64,000 bases of DNA from positions 372,001-436,000 of the forward strand of contig JAOVFP010000015.1 in assembly GCA_025738555.1 (NCBI GenBank). Direction: 5' to 3'. Each line of letters begins with the position of its first letter. The first letter of the stretch is position 1. Positions 46,091 to 57,269 of this stretch are shown here, piece by piece. The DNA comes from Cyathus striatus. Lineage: Eukaryota; Basidiomycota; Agaricomycetes; Agaricales; Nidulariaceae. The position numbers and the translations under genes are program-made. The notes beneath the pieces are model-generated. The model worked only from the letters and a program-made list of their open reading frames with translations, did no database searches and was not told the origin of the DNA.

Positions 46091-46559
46091 ACAGTAACTA
46101 TAAACTAATCACTAGTACTACTATTTGATAACCACTACTATTGCTACCACAGCTCTGTCCCGCACCCTGCCTGATTTCATCGACATTTCCCACGCACTCT
46201 GCCCGCCTTTATTTACTTCTGTTTACGTGCAGTATTGAACGATCACATCTATCATAAACAAATATTCATCACTGCGACATCAACACATCGTGTGATTTTT
46301 GATGTGCACTCGTCCTTATCATCAATGCTCATCATGCTCAACAGTGAGCAAGTCTTTTCTGATTTTTAAGCTCAATTCTTGCTCTTTTTATTTCAGTCTT
46401 TTTGCATCACTTAATATAAGTTGTTATACATTTAGTAGACCATATTATACTAAGTAATAATGTACATAAACTTATAAAAATACGAGTTATATATGTATTT
46501 AGTCTTTCATTATAATATGTTCCATGCTTTGCACAGATTATGTGATTTGCATAGAAAAG

Positions 46560-47160
46560 TGTATTAGTTGTGAAGGAAAATAAGAGCGGAGGCGTGGGAA
46601 AATAAGAGCGGGAGGGCGGGAAATGATGAAATAAGTGGAAAATAATAAACAGAGGTCGGAACAATAAGCGATAGCGCGGGAAAATATTGAGCGGGGATGC
46701 AGACAGCAGTGAACAGCAGAAGCGGAGGCGTGGGAAATAAATGCGAACACCCAGTGAGCATCAGAAGTGAAAGCGGAAGCGTGGGAAACTATGAGCGGGA
46801 GGGCGGGAAATGATGGAATGCGTGGGAAATTGCGAGCGGAAGGGAGGGCAGGAAATAATAATTAAAGGAGAAGCGAAAGCGTGGGAAATGCTGAGCGGGA
46901 AGTGGACAGCAGAAATAGTAAGCGGATGCGTGGGAAATAATGAGCGGGAGGGCGGGAAATAATGAGTAGAGGTCAGAATGATAGCAGCAGAGCGTGGGAA
47001 ACATTGAGCGCGAAAGTATGTTGGCGCGATATGTTAAGCGGATGCGTGGGAAATTATGAGCGGAGGTGCGGGCAACAATGAGGATGTGCAATTAATGGGA
47101 AATGAGTAAACATTGAATTATATGCGTGGGAAACAGTGAGCGGAGGGGCGGGAAACAACA
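46560..47160. repeat. GCGTGGGAAA array in E1
   Basis: Roughly twenty copies of GCGTGGGAAA or GGCGGGAAA, usually followed by ATGAGCGG. Inverse copies TTTCCCACGC stand outside the block at about 46187 and 47549. The same array occurs in E2 at 59400-59810. Confidence 0.8.
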
Positions 47161-48306
47161 CAAACTACTGTATAATTACTGTAAGGTTCTCATACAATAC
47201 AGGTATACAACTTGCTTATTTTTCGAGTAAAAGTTAAGTTCCCTTGAGTAAAGTTAAGGTTCTCGCATATTTTTTTGAGTAAAAGTTAAGTTCCATCAAG
47301 TCGAGTTGAGTTCCTCGCTTATTTTTTTTCGAGTGGTGTTAAGTTCCTAAATTCGAGTGTCAGTTAAGTTACCATCGAGTTACCTTCGAGTGGTAAATTG
47401 ACACTCAAGGACACTCGAATTTGGGTCGAGTTCCATTCGAGTTCCAGTTAAGTTCCAGTTAAGTTCCTATATTAAGTTCCTCAAATTCCATTACAAAAAA
47501 CCCATACATTACAATCATGCTCATTGTTATCGCAATCCCTTACCTCGTTGTTTCCCACGCCCACCCCTGCCGCCGCGGATGTGTAAAAATAGCGCCATCA
47601 CATCAGCCATCAAATCCCCGATAACTCCACTCGCTTGTGATGCATTGATGGTGATCGCATCGCACTTCCATCATCATGTTCAACAGTGAGCACGTATTTT
47701 GTGCATTCTTCTCTCAGTTTTTGGATTCTTCCTGTGATTTTTTTTTACAATATGAAGTTAGTTATTTTGCATGTAATATAACATCTTAGTTGCATAAGCA
47801 TGATGTACTGTGTTTATATAAAATATAACATTAATAATAATAATATAAACTTTTCATACTATTTCATAGGTAATTTAGCTGTACTGTAGAAGCATTTAAT
47901 ATACATTCATATTCACAAAAAAATTGAGAGGAATTGTCCAATAACTCGACCAGAAATGAAAATAATGGGTGCTCACTGTTTATAACGATGATGAGGCATA
48001 TGAATGTGATCAAGCGCGCCGTGGAAAACAACGTGCGGCACTCATTGATCAATTTGATGGAGGGAGAAGCATCAGATTAAATTAATGATCAACATTCAGG
48101 GGCGTGGGAAATAATGAGCGCCGAGGCGCAACAGCGAGTGAGCATTAATCTAGTAATCCATAGCAGGGTCAGAATGTCTGTGATATACAATACAAATCAA
48201 GCTAATTTACATTTTTTGAGTTACAGGTGAGTTCCTAAGTTGAGTTCCACTCAAGTTCCTTTCGAGTTCCATTCGAGTTACCGGTAACTCGAAAAGTTGA
48301 CGGCCC

Positions 48307-48315
48307 TTCCTTGAC
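48307..48315. repeat. Right 9-bp target duplication of E1
   Basis: Exact second copy of TTCCTTGAC. The F-box frame resumes right after it. Confidence 0.88.
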
Positions 48316-48450
48316 AACTGGACAAAAAGGTCATATTGGGATGCATTGGATAAATTTCTCTCCAACCGGGAACAATTCCCGAATCTGCGGATGGTTGAGC
48401 TCCACGAGCGACCCCACCCTTATTACATCTTGCAAAGCAATAACATGTAA

Positions 48451-49565
48451 CGTACGTCGCTTCGCGACGCACGCTAAAGGGCAAGCTTGACGAATCCTAG
48501 TTTTTAGTTATATTTTTTTGTACATTCTAAATTAACTTGTTGCACTATATTTTAAATGTCACTATTTCAGCTTGAATTTTGTTTACACAGAATGTAATCA
48601 GAATAATTATTATGTACTTTGTATTAGTAGTCTTGTCTTCAATGTTCTATTAATTTGTGCTGATGTTCTAATTTTATTTTAATAGCCTGTGCATTATTTA
48701 TTTATTCTATCTTCACTCTAAATGCCCTTGCTTCATTCTAATACATAATCATTGTCTCAAATTTCTACTATGGTTAAATGCATGGGTGTACTGGTTGCCT
48801 AGTACTAATTATCCAATAGTATTTGAAGGTGATATAAAAGTACAAACTTAGTAAAAAGTACCCATTGCTGAATCTAAAGTTTGAGCAGAGATGTATTTAC
48901 GATGGAAATGTGTGTATTCGATGTACCATCGCAATGCTGACTAATGCACTGTATTGGCCCAGTACCCACCAACACAAAGCGGACAAACCCGAGCGTGTAC
49001 GGAAAATTCCGAGCATGGCTGGCAAATCTAACGAGCATTTCGGACAAATCCGAGAATTGCGGAGAAATCCGAGCGTGGCGGCAAAATCCGTACGTACATG
49101 CACAGCCACTACGCATTTTCGCTCGCCAATGCAGACAAATAGGGGAGCAAGCTCCCCCAATCATTGAACGTGAGAAGGCAAAATTGCGCAGTATTTTGGG
49201 TCGGATGGAGGAGAGGGGGTTATTAGTGTTAAAGTCTTACCGTGATAGGATAACGCATTTGATTGAATGAACAAATATGCGATAAATGTGTACTTATATT
49301 AGGAAGTATATTGTTTCGATGTGACGGTTGAACGTATATTTGCAAACACCTGACTGTTAGAAACTTCAAACTTTTAATTAAAAGAGAATTTTAGTGAATG
49401 CCTCACTAAGTAGATGCCCTTCGATACATTGTCTAGACCACACAACTTTCTCGAAGTTTGAAACGCTTGGAAATTTATTGATAATTTTCCTCTGGTAATA
49501 TAAGAAAATATTTGAATCACCTCAGAGAAGATGTCAATATCTTCAATCGGACACATTGAGGATAA
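48451..49565. other. Intergenic with a CGGACAAATCCGAGC array
   Basis: AT-rich and gene-free to about 48960. From about 48975 to 49095 there are six units of about 20 bp on the theme CGGANAAATCCGAGCGTGG, giving an artificial open frame on both strands. No terminal repeats were found around the array. Confidence 0.5.
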
Positions 49566-49783
49566 AGTCGAGAGTCGATACTCAAGCTCAAGTTGAGTCG
49601 CGAAAAATCAACCAGTCACGTGCACATGACTGGCAACGGCGGCAACGCCGCATTCGAATTTCGCAACCCCTTCTCAGCCCTCGTCCTCCCAACTTCCTCC
49701 ACCAAATCTCTTCCTAGCTGACAATCTATCCATTCTCCCCCACCACCCTTAAACATACCCAACAAATGCTGATAGGAACGGTA

Positions 49784-52700
49784 ATGGCCATCTCACTCGG
49801 ACGAAAAGCCGCCTCGCAACAAGCTGCGCAGCAGGAGGCTTTGCGAGAACAGATTGCGGCGCAGGAAGCCCAAGCCCAGGCTTCTGGTTCTTCTGGGACT
49901 GGTTCTGGTTCTCTTGATGCTTCGAGTTCTCAGCGGGAAGTACAGCTGGAGGTGGATGGTGCGAGTTCTGGGAGGGGACGCGGACGTGGGAGAGGGAGTG
50001 GGAGGGGGAGAGGAAGGGGAGGATCAAGAGGTGGTGGTGATGGTGGAGGAGGAGGAGGTGATACTCGTCCATCGACTGCACCCGATGCGTCAGGTGTCGC
50101 TCAGTCTGAGATACCTAAGCCTCTTTCTCGTAAAGCAAAGAAGAAGCTGCGAGAAGCGCAAGCTCAGCGGGAAGCAGCTAGCACTACACAGCAGCCGGCT
50201 CATAACGAGCCAGCATCTCCGGCACCAGTCTCTCTTCCTACTCTAACACCACGACCTTCCTCTCAGAACATGTCTCCTCCTACCATAGTCCCGCAACAAC
50301 AACAGCAACAACGTGGCCGAGGCCGAGGCAAATTCCAAGCGCGGCGCGCAGCCTTCGGCTGTGGTATAGGACGCGGTATAGGACGCGGTGTCGACAATGG
50401 TTCGCATCAAGGACAAGAAGGATTTTCAAGTGCTCAGCGGGAAGAAGTACATCCGCCGTCGGATGATGCCAGGGGTTTTACTGGGAGAGGTCTTGGACGT
50501 GGTCGAGGAGGAAGAGGAGGAAGAGGTGGGGGAGTCAGAATCGTACACGACGACGGCACCCCTCCCGATCCCTCCAACGCACTCGCGCACTGGCGTGTCC
50601 CGAAGCCTAACGATCTGAGACATATCGTGCGGGATACTGTCGCACGTAACGCTAGCGCTGGTAGTGGGAATATCAGTGCGAGCGGTAGTGGGGGGGCACC
50701 GCCGGCTCCACAGGCACGGGATGCGCCTGGTTGTCTGATGCCTGTCAATCCTCGCCTTCAGGATGAACGGAAGGAGAGTAGGAGTGACATTGAGAGGGAT
50801 CTCGCAACCCCGATATCGGTTGAGCAGGAGGAGTCAACGCCTGCTGTGAAGATTCCCGCTCCCAAGCCTACGGTTCGGCTTCCCAACCATGCGGAGTCTC
50901 AAGTTCCTCCAGCCCCCGTCCCCGGCTCCTCTACCGCCCCCACTTCCTTTACCGCTCCTGCCCCCTCTACCGCCCAAAAACCTACTCCCGCCCCCGCCAA
51001 AAAACCAAAACCCAAGAAAAAAATCAACCCCCAAGACACGCACTACGCGCTAGTCCTCGAAGCAGCCCAAGCAGCCATCTCCACACTCGATAAGATAGGT
51101 CTCAAATGTGCCCTTTTTGGGAGTTTGGCGTCGAGGTTGTATGGAGTTTCTAGGTGTCCTAAGGTTCGTCGTCTTTGTTCTTTGATTTATAGCTACGGTT
51201 GCCTTTCGTCGCGCTTGTTTCATGCCTTGCTTTACTTGTCCTGCTTGTTCGTTCGTGGCCTTTTTGTTTTTCGTTTCTCTGTGTTTCGTTCGTTTCTCCT
51301 CGAATTTGTTCTTATGTCTACGTGCTACGTTGTGCGGCTACATATGTGCCACCTCCCCGGGCGCTTCGTCCGGCGGCTCTTCCCTACCCTCTCCTCCTTC
51401 TCCTCCTCCCCTCGTTCGTCATCTTTTCCTCGTTCGTCTTACCCTGCCCCGCCTTTTCTCATCGTTTCTCCTCCCTTTCATTTCACCGTGACTCCCCTTT
51501 GTCCTTTCCCCTCTTTGTTTCGTTCGTTGGTTCGTTTCTCTTCCGGTGTCTACGTGCACGTTTTACAGCTACATATATGCCCCCTCCCTGGGCGCGCCCT
51601 CCAGCGGCTCTACCCTACCCTCTCCTCTTCCTTCTTCACCTTTTCGTCTTTCACCACCCTCCTCCCGTGCTACCCTTCATTTCTCCGCCCGTCTCTCTCC
51701 CCTCCTCTCCCCTTCGTCTCTTTCTCCCTCTCCCTCTTTTCAGTCTGTTTTTCTCGCTTCTTCGTCTCTTTCTCTCTTCGTCTCTCCCCTTCGTCTCTCT
51801 TCCTTTCCCCTCCTCTTCGTCTTTCCTACCTTTTCTTTCTCTTTCTCCCTTCCTCCTCTCTTCCCCTCCTCATCACGCTAACCCCCTACCACAGGACGTA
51901 GACATCCTTACATTCCCACCACCCACCAACCCGATAACAACAGGCCAGATCCAAGATCTGATCGTCGCCAATGATGCGCGGTTTTTCCTCAAGATGCCTA
52001 AGGATCCGAGGAACGAATATCGGATTTTGTGGTTTCGCCGTCCAGGGGGAGCGGGGAAAGGAAGAAAAAAAGAATGTAAAGTGGACATTCTGATCCCTGG
52101 GATTATGAGTCTCCCGGATCTGGGAGAGAAGGGGGAGGGTGTGAAGTGGCTTGTTGCTCGTTCCCCAGGCTCCTCTCGTACAATTGCGGCTGATGCGAAA
52201 GGAAAAGCTCCTCTCCTTACATCCGATGCTGGTCCTCGTCCCTTCAACGATACGAAAGGCAAAGGCAAAGCTCGAGATCCCGCTGAAAATGGTACTGCAA
52301 ATGGATCTCAGTCGAATATCGAAACGGAAATAGAAAAAGATAGAATCACACTCCCCGTCCTCCCCTTCCCCATCATCCTCCTTCAAAAACTGCAAGGCTG
52401 GTCTGATCATCGAGTTGCTCCCGAGGGATTCAAAAGAAATAAACAAACGCAGGATGTGGGCGATGTGAGGAAACTTTTGGGGTTGAGGGAGGTCAATAAG
52501 CTCGTTTCATCGTCTCCGGCATTAAGCGACGTATGGTCAAATCCCACCTGGTTCCCGGAAGATTTCGAGGAAGTTAGTAGGAGGAGGGTTAGATTGTATT
52601 GTCATTATTTCCCGAGGATGAGTAGGGCGTGGGCTCGTTTGGGGTTTGAGACCGTTCCGAGGGAAGGGGAGGTGGAGCAGGAGAGTGAGTGTGTTCGGAG

Positions 52701-52833
52701 GGCTGTTGAGGGGTTGGGGGTGGGTAGTGTTGGGGATGGTGTGGAAGAGGAGGGCGATGAGGAGGGAGGGGAGGGTGAAGAAGAAGGGAATGAGGAGGGT
52801 AATATTGACGATGAGGATGAGGTTGTCGAGTGA
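49784..52833 (+). CDS. RG-rich nucleotidyltransferase-like protein, paralogue C (longest)
   Basis: Exons 49784-51163 and 51895-52833 give 772 residues. The start MAISLGRKAASQQ matches A and B. Parts: a Gln/Ala-rich helix, an RG-rich block, KPLSRKAKKKLREAQAQRE, a Pro/Ser/Thr-rich stretch, a second RG-rich block, then a linker (PVNPRLQDERKESRSDIE) also found in fragment D. The NTase-like domain follows: HYALVLEAAQAAISTLDKIG, FGSLASRLYG, intron, DVDILTFPPP, ECKVDILIPGIMSLPDLG, then FPIILLQKLQGWSDHRVAP. The C-terminal tail is highly acidic. The 731-nt intron is far longer than in A (61) and B (148), pyrimidine-rich, and contains an internal duplication. All key acidic positions are present. An RNA- or nucleotide-modifying role is inference from the fold and RG tail only. 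Confidence 0.68.
51164..51894 (+). other. Long pyrimidine-rich intron of gene C
   Basis: Begins GTTCGT like the A and B introns and ends CTACCACAG. It holds two diverged copies of one block (about 51321-51400 and 51547-51630: GCTACATATRTGCC, then CTTCCCTACCCTCTCCT). Because it is almost free of purine-starting stop codons it stays open in two frames, so retained-intron reading is possible but not needed. Confidence 0.75.
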
Positions 52834-53254
52834 TCACGTGAAGAGGGAGTCTGAGCGCGATGGTTGTGTGGACACTTGTCTGGTTCGCTCTCGCTCATGC
52901 TTTCTGTCTTGGACTAGATTACCTCAGGTTGACTTGTTGTCTCTGCGCTCTGCTGTAACTGTAACTGTTCTCTTGCTCTTGTCTCGTGTTTGTAACAATA
53001 TGATGTTGTATTCTTTTCTCTGGGGCTAAGAAGGAAGCTTTGCTCTTGTTCTCTTGCTCTTAACAAGCATATATGATAACATGAGGCTGTACTCATGAGT
53101 CTTTTATCAAGGACATAGGAGGAAGGGTATCTCTGTCTTATTTCCTCATACTGGGAAACATGGAAATCGCAATGTTTCGTGCCCTTCAGCTTTGGCGCTG
53201 AATTCAATAGTCTGTAGTCCGGCGATGAGTCCCCTGTTGACGACGGGGAACAGT

Positions 53255-53650
53255 TACAAATCCATTCTTAGAGCTTGAGATAGAACGGGAGAACTCTAGA
53301 ATGGCTACGAATCTATTATATGAGCTTGGTATCGAAAAGGAGAGCTCAAGAGCGATACTGAAAGCTGGAGGATGAAGAGAATAGTTATAAATCCATTCTG
53401 GGAGCTCTAGAACAATTCTGAAAATTGTAGAACCAAGAGACTAGGTGTAAATCTATTCTGGGAGCTCTAGAACAATGCAGATAGCTGGAGAAAGATTCCT
53501 AGAGCTGTAGGAAGGTAATAGCTATAACATCATTCTGGGAGCTTTGAGTCAAAGTGGAGAGCTCTATAATGAAGATAAAAGTTGTAAAACAATACTGGGA
53601 GCTCCATAACGAAGATCATAACTTGAGAACAAAATAGAGAAATTAAGAAC
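53255..53650. repeat. Imperfect tandem repeat, about 68-bp period
   Basis: About six diverged units of ACAAATCCATTCTGGGAGCT plus CTAGAACAA..GATAGCTGGAGA follow gene C. No gene within. The stretch 52834-53254 is the 3' flank of gene C with nothing recognised. Confidence 0.7.
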
Positions 53651-53799
53651 ATTAAAATAAGACAGAGAGAGGTTCAGAACGACACAGAAGGTGCCAGAGC
53701 GAAGCAGAAACCCTCAGGGAAAAGTACAGATTGTAGCATTGAAGCAGAGAGGCAATTTATACAGCATTTAAATTCCAATACTATAAACAACATGCACAC

Positions 53800-55005
53800 T
53801 TATCTACAAAGATCATATCCAAACTGAAGTAACCTACTCTTATCTATCCGTCCCAAAAGTCTGCGAATTTTTCCCTTCTCACTTTCAACCCAAAGTGCAT
53901 TGGGAAGCCCATAGATTTGAACTTTCTGTAGCTTTGGGAATGGTTCCTTGGAGAGAAAGATATCCAGTGCATCCCAATAAGAATCACGGATTCCTGTTCT
54001 ATCGCCACTTCCACATGGCAACACAACTATAGTGATCTGTTCAAGCAAATTTTCAGGTTCTGTCATTTTAGAAAGGAAAAGCTTCAATGACTGAAAGGGA
54101 TCGATTAGATACACAGAAATGTCAAACTTGACATTTCTGAGATGCGGAATTACATCGATATTGATAGGACATCGAATGTCTACACCATTCTTGTTAGCAC
54201 TTCCTTAGTTTATAATAGAAACATTACCTGGTACAAGGGTGTTAATAAACTCTAATTTGGACAAAGAGTTCCTGTTGTTGTATGCAATTTGACATGCTGA
54301 ATAAAAATCAACTTGTCGGATTACAGTTAATGTCTCCACATAGCAATTTGGAGGGGAGAAGGCTTTAACCTGCTTTGATGAAATCCAATCCTGATACAAT
54401 GTTAAGTGCCGTAAATAAGAACTTCTTGATGTAGGAAAAAAATGATTCGGCAATGCATAGTCTTCAATCTGGTCGACAAAATCTACAAACTTCAGTGATA
54501 CGCTTGGAATATGTGAAATCCATTTCAAAAGTGTTGATGGGAGATGATTGGCAGCGCGAAGGGACAGGCGCGTGAGTTGGCATGACATCAACAATGTTGT
54601 GAATTCCTTTTTAAATTCATACGGCAAGTATATCCAATTACTGCTATACAGTGAGTCTATATTCAAATCTTGAATGTTCTTGAGCAATGAAAGAAGATTT
54701 GGAAGAGCAGGGTGGTGGAGAATATTCATTGACTTCTTTCTTTCATATATATGTAAACATTGAACAAGAAATGCAATGTATGGGGATGAGGTTAATGTGT
54801 CTTGAAATTTAATGCACATGTTTTCACCACAGAGATTGACTCGGTGGAACATATGGCGCCTTGATGGGATCAAGAAATTTCTGCATGTTAAAGAGCAGGC
54901 ATTTAGATCTTTAAAATGGGTTTTTTCATCTTTTGATAATGCTAAGTTGTCAATGACAAGCTCAAATATCTCCTGAGGGAACACAGGCTTGGGAAATGAC
55001 AACAT
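53800..55005 (-). CDS. F-box-like protein
   Basis: Minus strand, exons 55005-54228 and 54179-53800 with a 48-nt intron; 385 residues. The N-terminus reads VFPQEIFELVIDNLALSKDE then LNACSLTCRNFLIPSRRHMF, an F-box-like helix pair that in this class binds Skp1 and links the protein to an SCF ubiquitin ligase. The rest is a repeat-rich substrate domain (LPNLLSLLKNIQDLNIDSL, LLKWISHIPSVSLKFVDF, FSPPNCYVETLTVIRQ). The acceptor was chosen as GTGTAG at 54180, because it gives DIRCPINIDVIPHLRNV in line with the paralogue's DIKKYNINALPHLRHV and a frame divisible by three. An earlier AG would make a 24-nt intron, too short to splice. It is the intact relative of the split gene at 44623-48450. Substrate unknown. 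Confidence 0.8.
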
Positions 55006-56190
55006 CAGTTAGTTGATTATACAATGATAAAACTAGTGATCTAGTAAGATGAAATTCAAATATAGATGCTAAAGTTGAACATTGCTCACCAGTTTCAGAA
55101 TAAGTAAGAAAGAAGGGGAGAGAATGTGATAGTAGAGAGGAGAGTGTTCCATATGTAATATCTATATCAGTACTTATATATGTACCAATGAGTCAATCTA
55201 CTATTCAATAATTTTCATTGAAACCCCACTGTCCATTCAATATTTCCACTATAAGAATCTGACTTTGGGATCTGAATCTGATTGGTTGTTATTGTTTCCC
55301 ATTTGGGAGCTATTCAAACAACTTTTTTGGTAGGTCAACTCTTCTTTCAAAGCATCACTATTCACTCTTAAATATTGCACTATGTGGCTCATGAATTGGC
55401 CCTATTTTTTTTATTTAGAATCAGTTTGGCAAAATAATACGGTTGTATTTTCAGTTTGGTGAGGGTCCATTTTTGGTAAAGCCGCGCCACTGACTGGTTT
55501 GTGCCATTGCGCCAATTGACAGCGCATCAAATAAAATCAAACCTGGCTCTTTTGTTATGCCAAGCAGTTTTTTGTTGTATGGGAACTTTGCTATGTTTCA
55601 ACTGAGGTTTGACACCCCCACATCATATTGAAACAAATGGCTGATGGCTTCAGTGGAGTTCCATCTGGGATTGAAGTTGACTCCGACTTGGTGAGTCAAG
55701 GAGTTCACATGTGCACCTCTGAGTCCGAGTGAGCCAAGCAGTCACTTACTTCAACTTCAAGCTCCGACACAACATTGACTAGGTATGCTCATAACGGGAT
55801 TGCCTTGAAACGACATCATGTCCTTTCTTTTGTTTCCATGGGAAGATGTTTTGTTTTGACCATCAATTGTTTCATTATGCCAAGAGGGCAAGTTTGATTT
55901 CCCCTATTATCAACCCCTCCTCTGCACCATTTGAAACTAAGCTCAGCTTTGGTGCAAGCTCCCCATCCATGTCCTCCACGTCATCTACCACAGTTGAAGC
56001 CTACACCATGAACACGTTCTACACCACAGATGAACTTAAGTGGATGGTCATGGTGTTGGATTAGGACACGTCCAGTCACAACATTGGGCACATCAGGCAC
56101 AGTCAATTGATTAAGTACCCCCGCTTCTGCCTCTCCTCTCCCCTTCCCCTGCCCTTCTCCTTCCTCAGTCGACAATGGCGGTACATCTTC
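55006..56190. other. Intergenic, nothing certain
   Basis: AT-rich promoter side of the F-box gene, then mixed sequence without a supported exon. A plus-strand frame at about 55846-56064 ends without family features. Confidence 0.35.
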
Positions 56191-56194
56191 CAGC

Positions 56195-56570
56195 CGAGAA
56201 TATATCATGCAGGATACTGTCCACGTAACGCTAGTGCTGGTGGTGGGGAGTGGTTATGGGAATGGGGGGGGCACCTGGTTGTCAGATGCCTGTTAATCCT
56301 TGTCTTCAGGATGAACTGAAGGAGAATGGGAGTGATATTGAGAGGGATCTTGTGTCCCCCATATTGGCTGAGCAGGAGGAGTCAACGCCATCTGTGGAGA
56401 TACCTGCTTCGAGACCTATGGTTCGGCTTCCCAAACATGTGGGGTCCACCCTTCCTCTAGCCCCAGGCTCAGCTACCTCTTCCACCTGTCCCCACCCCCA
56501 CTACCAAACCTACTCCCAAACCTATCCCCACCCCCACACCCTCTACTGCCCCCAAATTCAAGCCCAACAT
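56195..56570 (+). pseudogene. Fragment D of the RG-rich NTase-like family
   Basis: Matches the linker of gene C (about 50615-51010): ATACTGTCCACGTAACGCTAG, GGTTGTCAGATGCCTGTTAA and GAGCAGGAGGAGTCAACGCC have direct counterparts. The reading PVNPCLQDELKENGSDIERD parallels PVNPRLQDERKESRSDIERD. About 30 bp present in C are absent here. Both the RG-rich start and the NTase domain are missing. It ends in a Pro-rich run and then a satellite, so it is a dispersed fragment. Confidence 0.8.
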
Positions 56571-56828
56571 ATAGTGTCACACTCAACACCTAGTGTCACG
56601 CTTAATGCATAGTGTCACACCCAACACCTAGTGTCACACTCAACACTTTGTGTCACACTCAATGCATAGTGTCATGCTTAATGCAGAGAGTCACACTTAA
56701 TGCATAGTGTCACATTTAACGTATAGTATCACATTTAACATATAGTGCCACATTTAACATATAGTGTCACACTCAACACCTAGTATCACACTCAACACTT
56801 AGTGTCACACTTAATGCAGAGTGTCACA
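56571..56828. repeat. 19-bp minisatellite TAGTGTCACACTCAACACC
   Basis: About fourteen units alternate between CTCAACACC and CTTAATGCA endings. It abuts fragment D. Confidence 0.88.
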
Positions 56829-56849
56829 TGCAAGGAAATAAGTATAATA

Positions 56850-57022
56850 AGATTCTGTACAGAATTTTCAGGTCTGTAATGTGGAATTCCAAGGAATTCT
56901 GTGTAATCCATACAGAATTTTCGGAATCTGTGCGGAATCTGCACAGACCCAAAAAAACCTCTGCCAAAATGAAAAAAATCTGTGCAGATTCCACATGGAT
57001 TCTGCGCAGATCCATACAGAAC
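56850..57022. repeat. TCTGTGCAGATTCC motif array
   Basis: About nine copies of words such as CTGTGCAGATTCC, GGAATCTGTGCGG and ATACAGAATTTTC in both orientations within 170 bp, directly upstream of the mini-gene. This resembles the subterminal arrays of the transposons in this window. Confidence 0.65.
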
Positions 57023-57024
57023 AC

Positions 57025-57250
57025 ATGGCTAAGTGTAAAGAGCTTGATTTCTGTCAAGTTGATTATATTCAAGCATTAATTAATGATATACAGTGTCCCA
57101 AACTGACAGCTGAAGACATGAAAAGGATTAAAGAGGAAGTAAGTGGAAATTTTTTATATTAATTTGAGTTGCTGTCTTTACTAACTGTGTAATATATAGC
57201 AGGCTAATATTACTGGAAAGAGAGGTACTGGGAAGGCAAATACTTCATAA
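57025..57250 (+). CDS. Small hypothetical protein (54 residues), probably transposon-associated
   Basis: Exons 57025-57138 and 57200-57250 with a 61-nt GTAAGT..TATAG intron. The protein reads MAKCKELDFCQVDYIQALIN to ANITGKRGTGKANTS with a basic end. It is not recognised. It sits between two short-motif arrays, so it may be the first exon pair of a lost transposon gene. The clean splice signals and phase support it; the size counsels caution. Confidence 0.4.
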
Positions 57251-57269
57251 CCGTATCTGTATCTACTTA

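Larger units (their letters stand above)
45652..48306. mobile_element. Element E1: 2.66-kb non-coding transposon with 9-bp target duplication
   Basis: Imperfect terminal inverted repeats: left GGGCTGCTAACATTTCGAGT, right inverted GGGCCGTCAACTTTTCGAGT. An exact 9-bp duplication TTCCTTGAC flanks it. A 9-bp duplication is typical of Mutator-like elements, so a non-autonomous MULE is the best guess, but no transposase confirms it. Inside: subterminal arrays of GAGTTAAGTTCC words, two copies of an internal CATCATG..CAACAGTGAGCA block (about 46330-46352, 47670-47693), and a central GCGTGGGAAA array. No gene was found. E2 (58666-61018) shares its outer GGGC bases, internal block and central array. 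Confidence 0.85.
44623..48450 (+). pseudogene. F-box-like protein gene split by element E1
   Basis: Paralogue of the intact gene at 53800-55005. Coding parts 44623-45415, 45470-45651 and 48316-48450 add to 1110 nt (370 codons with stop), a multiple of three, once the insert and one target copy are removed. The N-terminus is F-box-like: VFPREIFDLVIDEIASSKDE then LNACALTCRDFLNRSR. It continues with LFHKIRLDD, LSSSPHIALYVHHI, LPNILSVLKNVDRLEV, FSPPNCYVETLTVHYQ and IAYNNRN-like IANNNRNTL. The 54-nt intron lies at the same place as in the paralogue, before DIKKYNINALPHLRHV. After E1 the frame resumes with TKRSYWDALDKFLSN, matching RDSYWDALDIFLSK in the paralogue. As it stands the frame ends inside E1. 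A later-placed ATG at 44626 is equally possible. Confidence 0.85.

Noticed and set aside
46560..47160. Minus-strand frames over the GCGTGGGAAA array in E1
   Set aside because: Repetitive, low-complexity translation produced by the array; no homologous reading in E2.
49766..51901. Gene C as one 711-residue protein reading through the intron
   Set aside because: Paralogues A and B place an intron exactly at 51164, and splicing restores the DVD motif and the rest of the domain.
54180..54227. A 24-nt intron in the F-box gene ending at 54204
   Set aside because: Too short to splice. The next AG gives a 48-nt intron and restores alignment with the paralogue.
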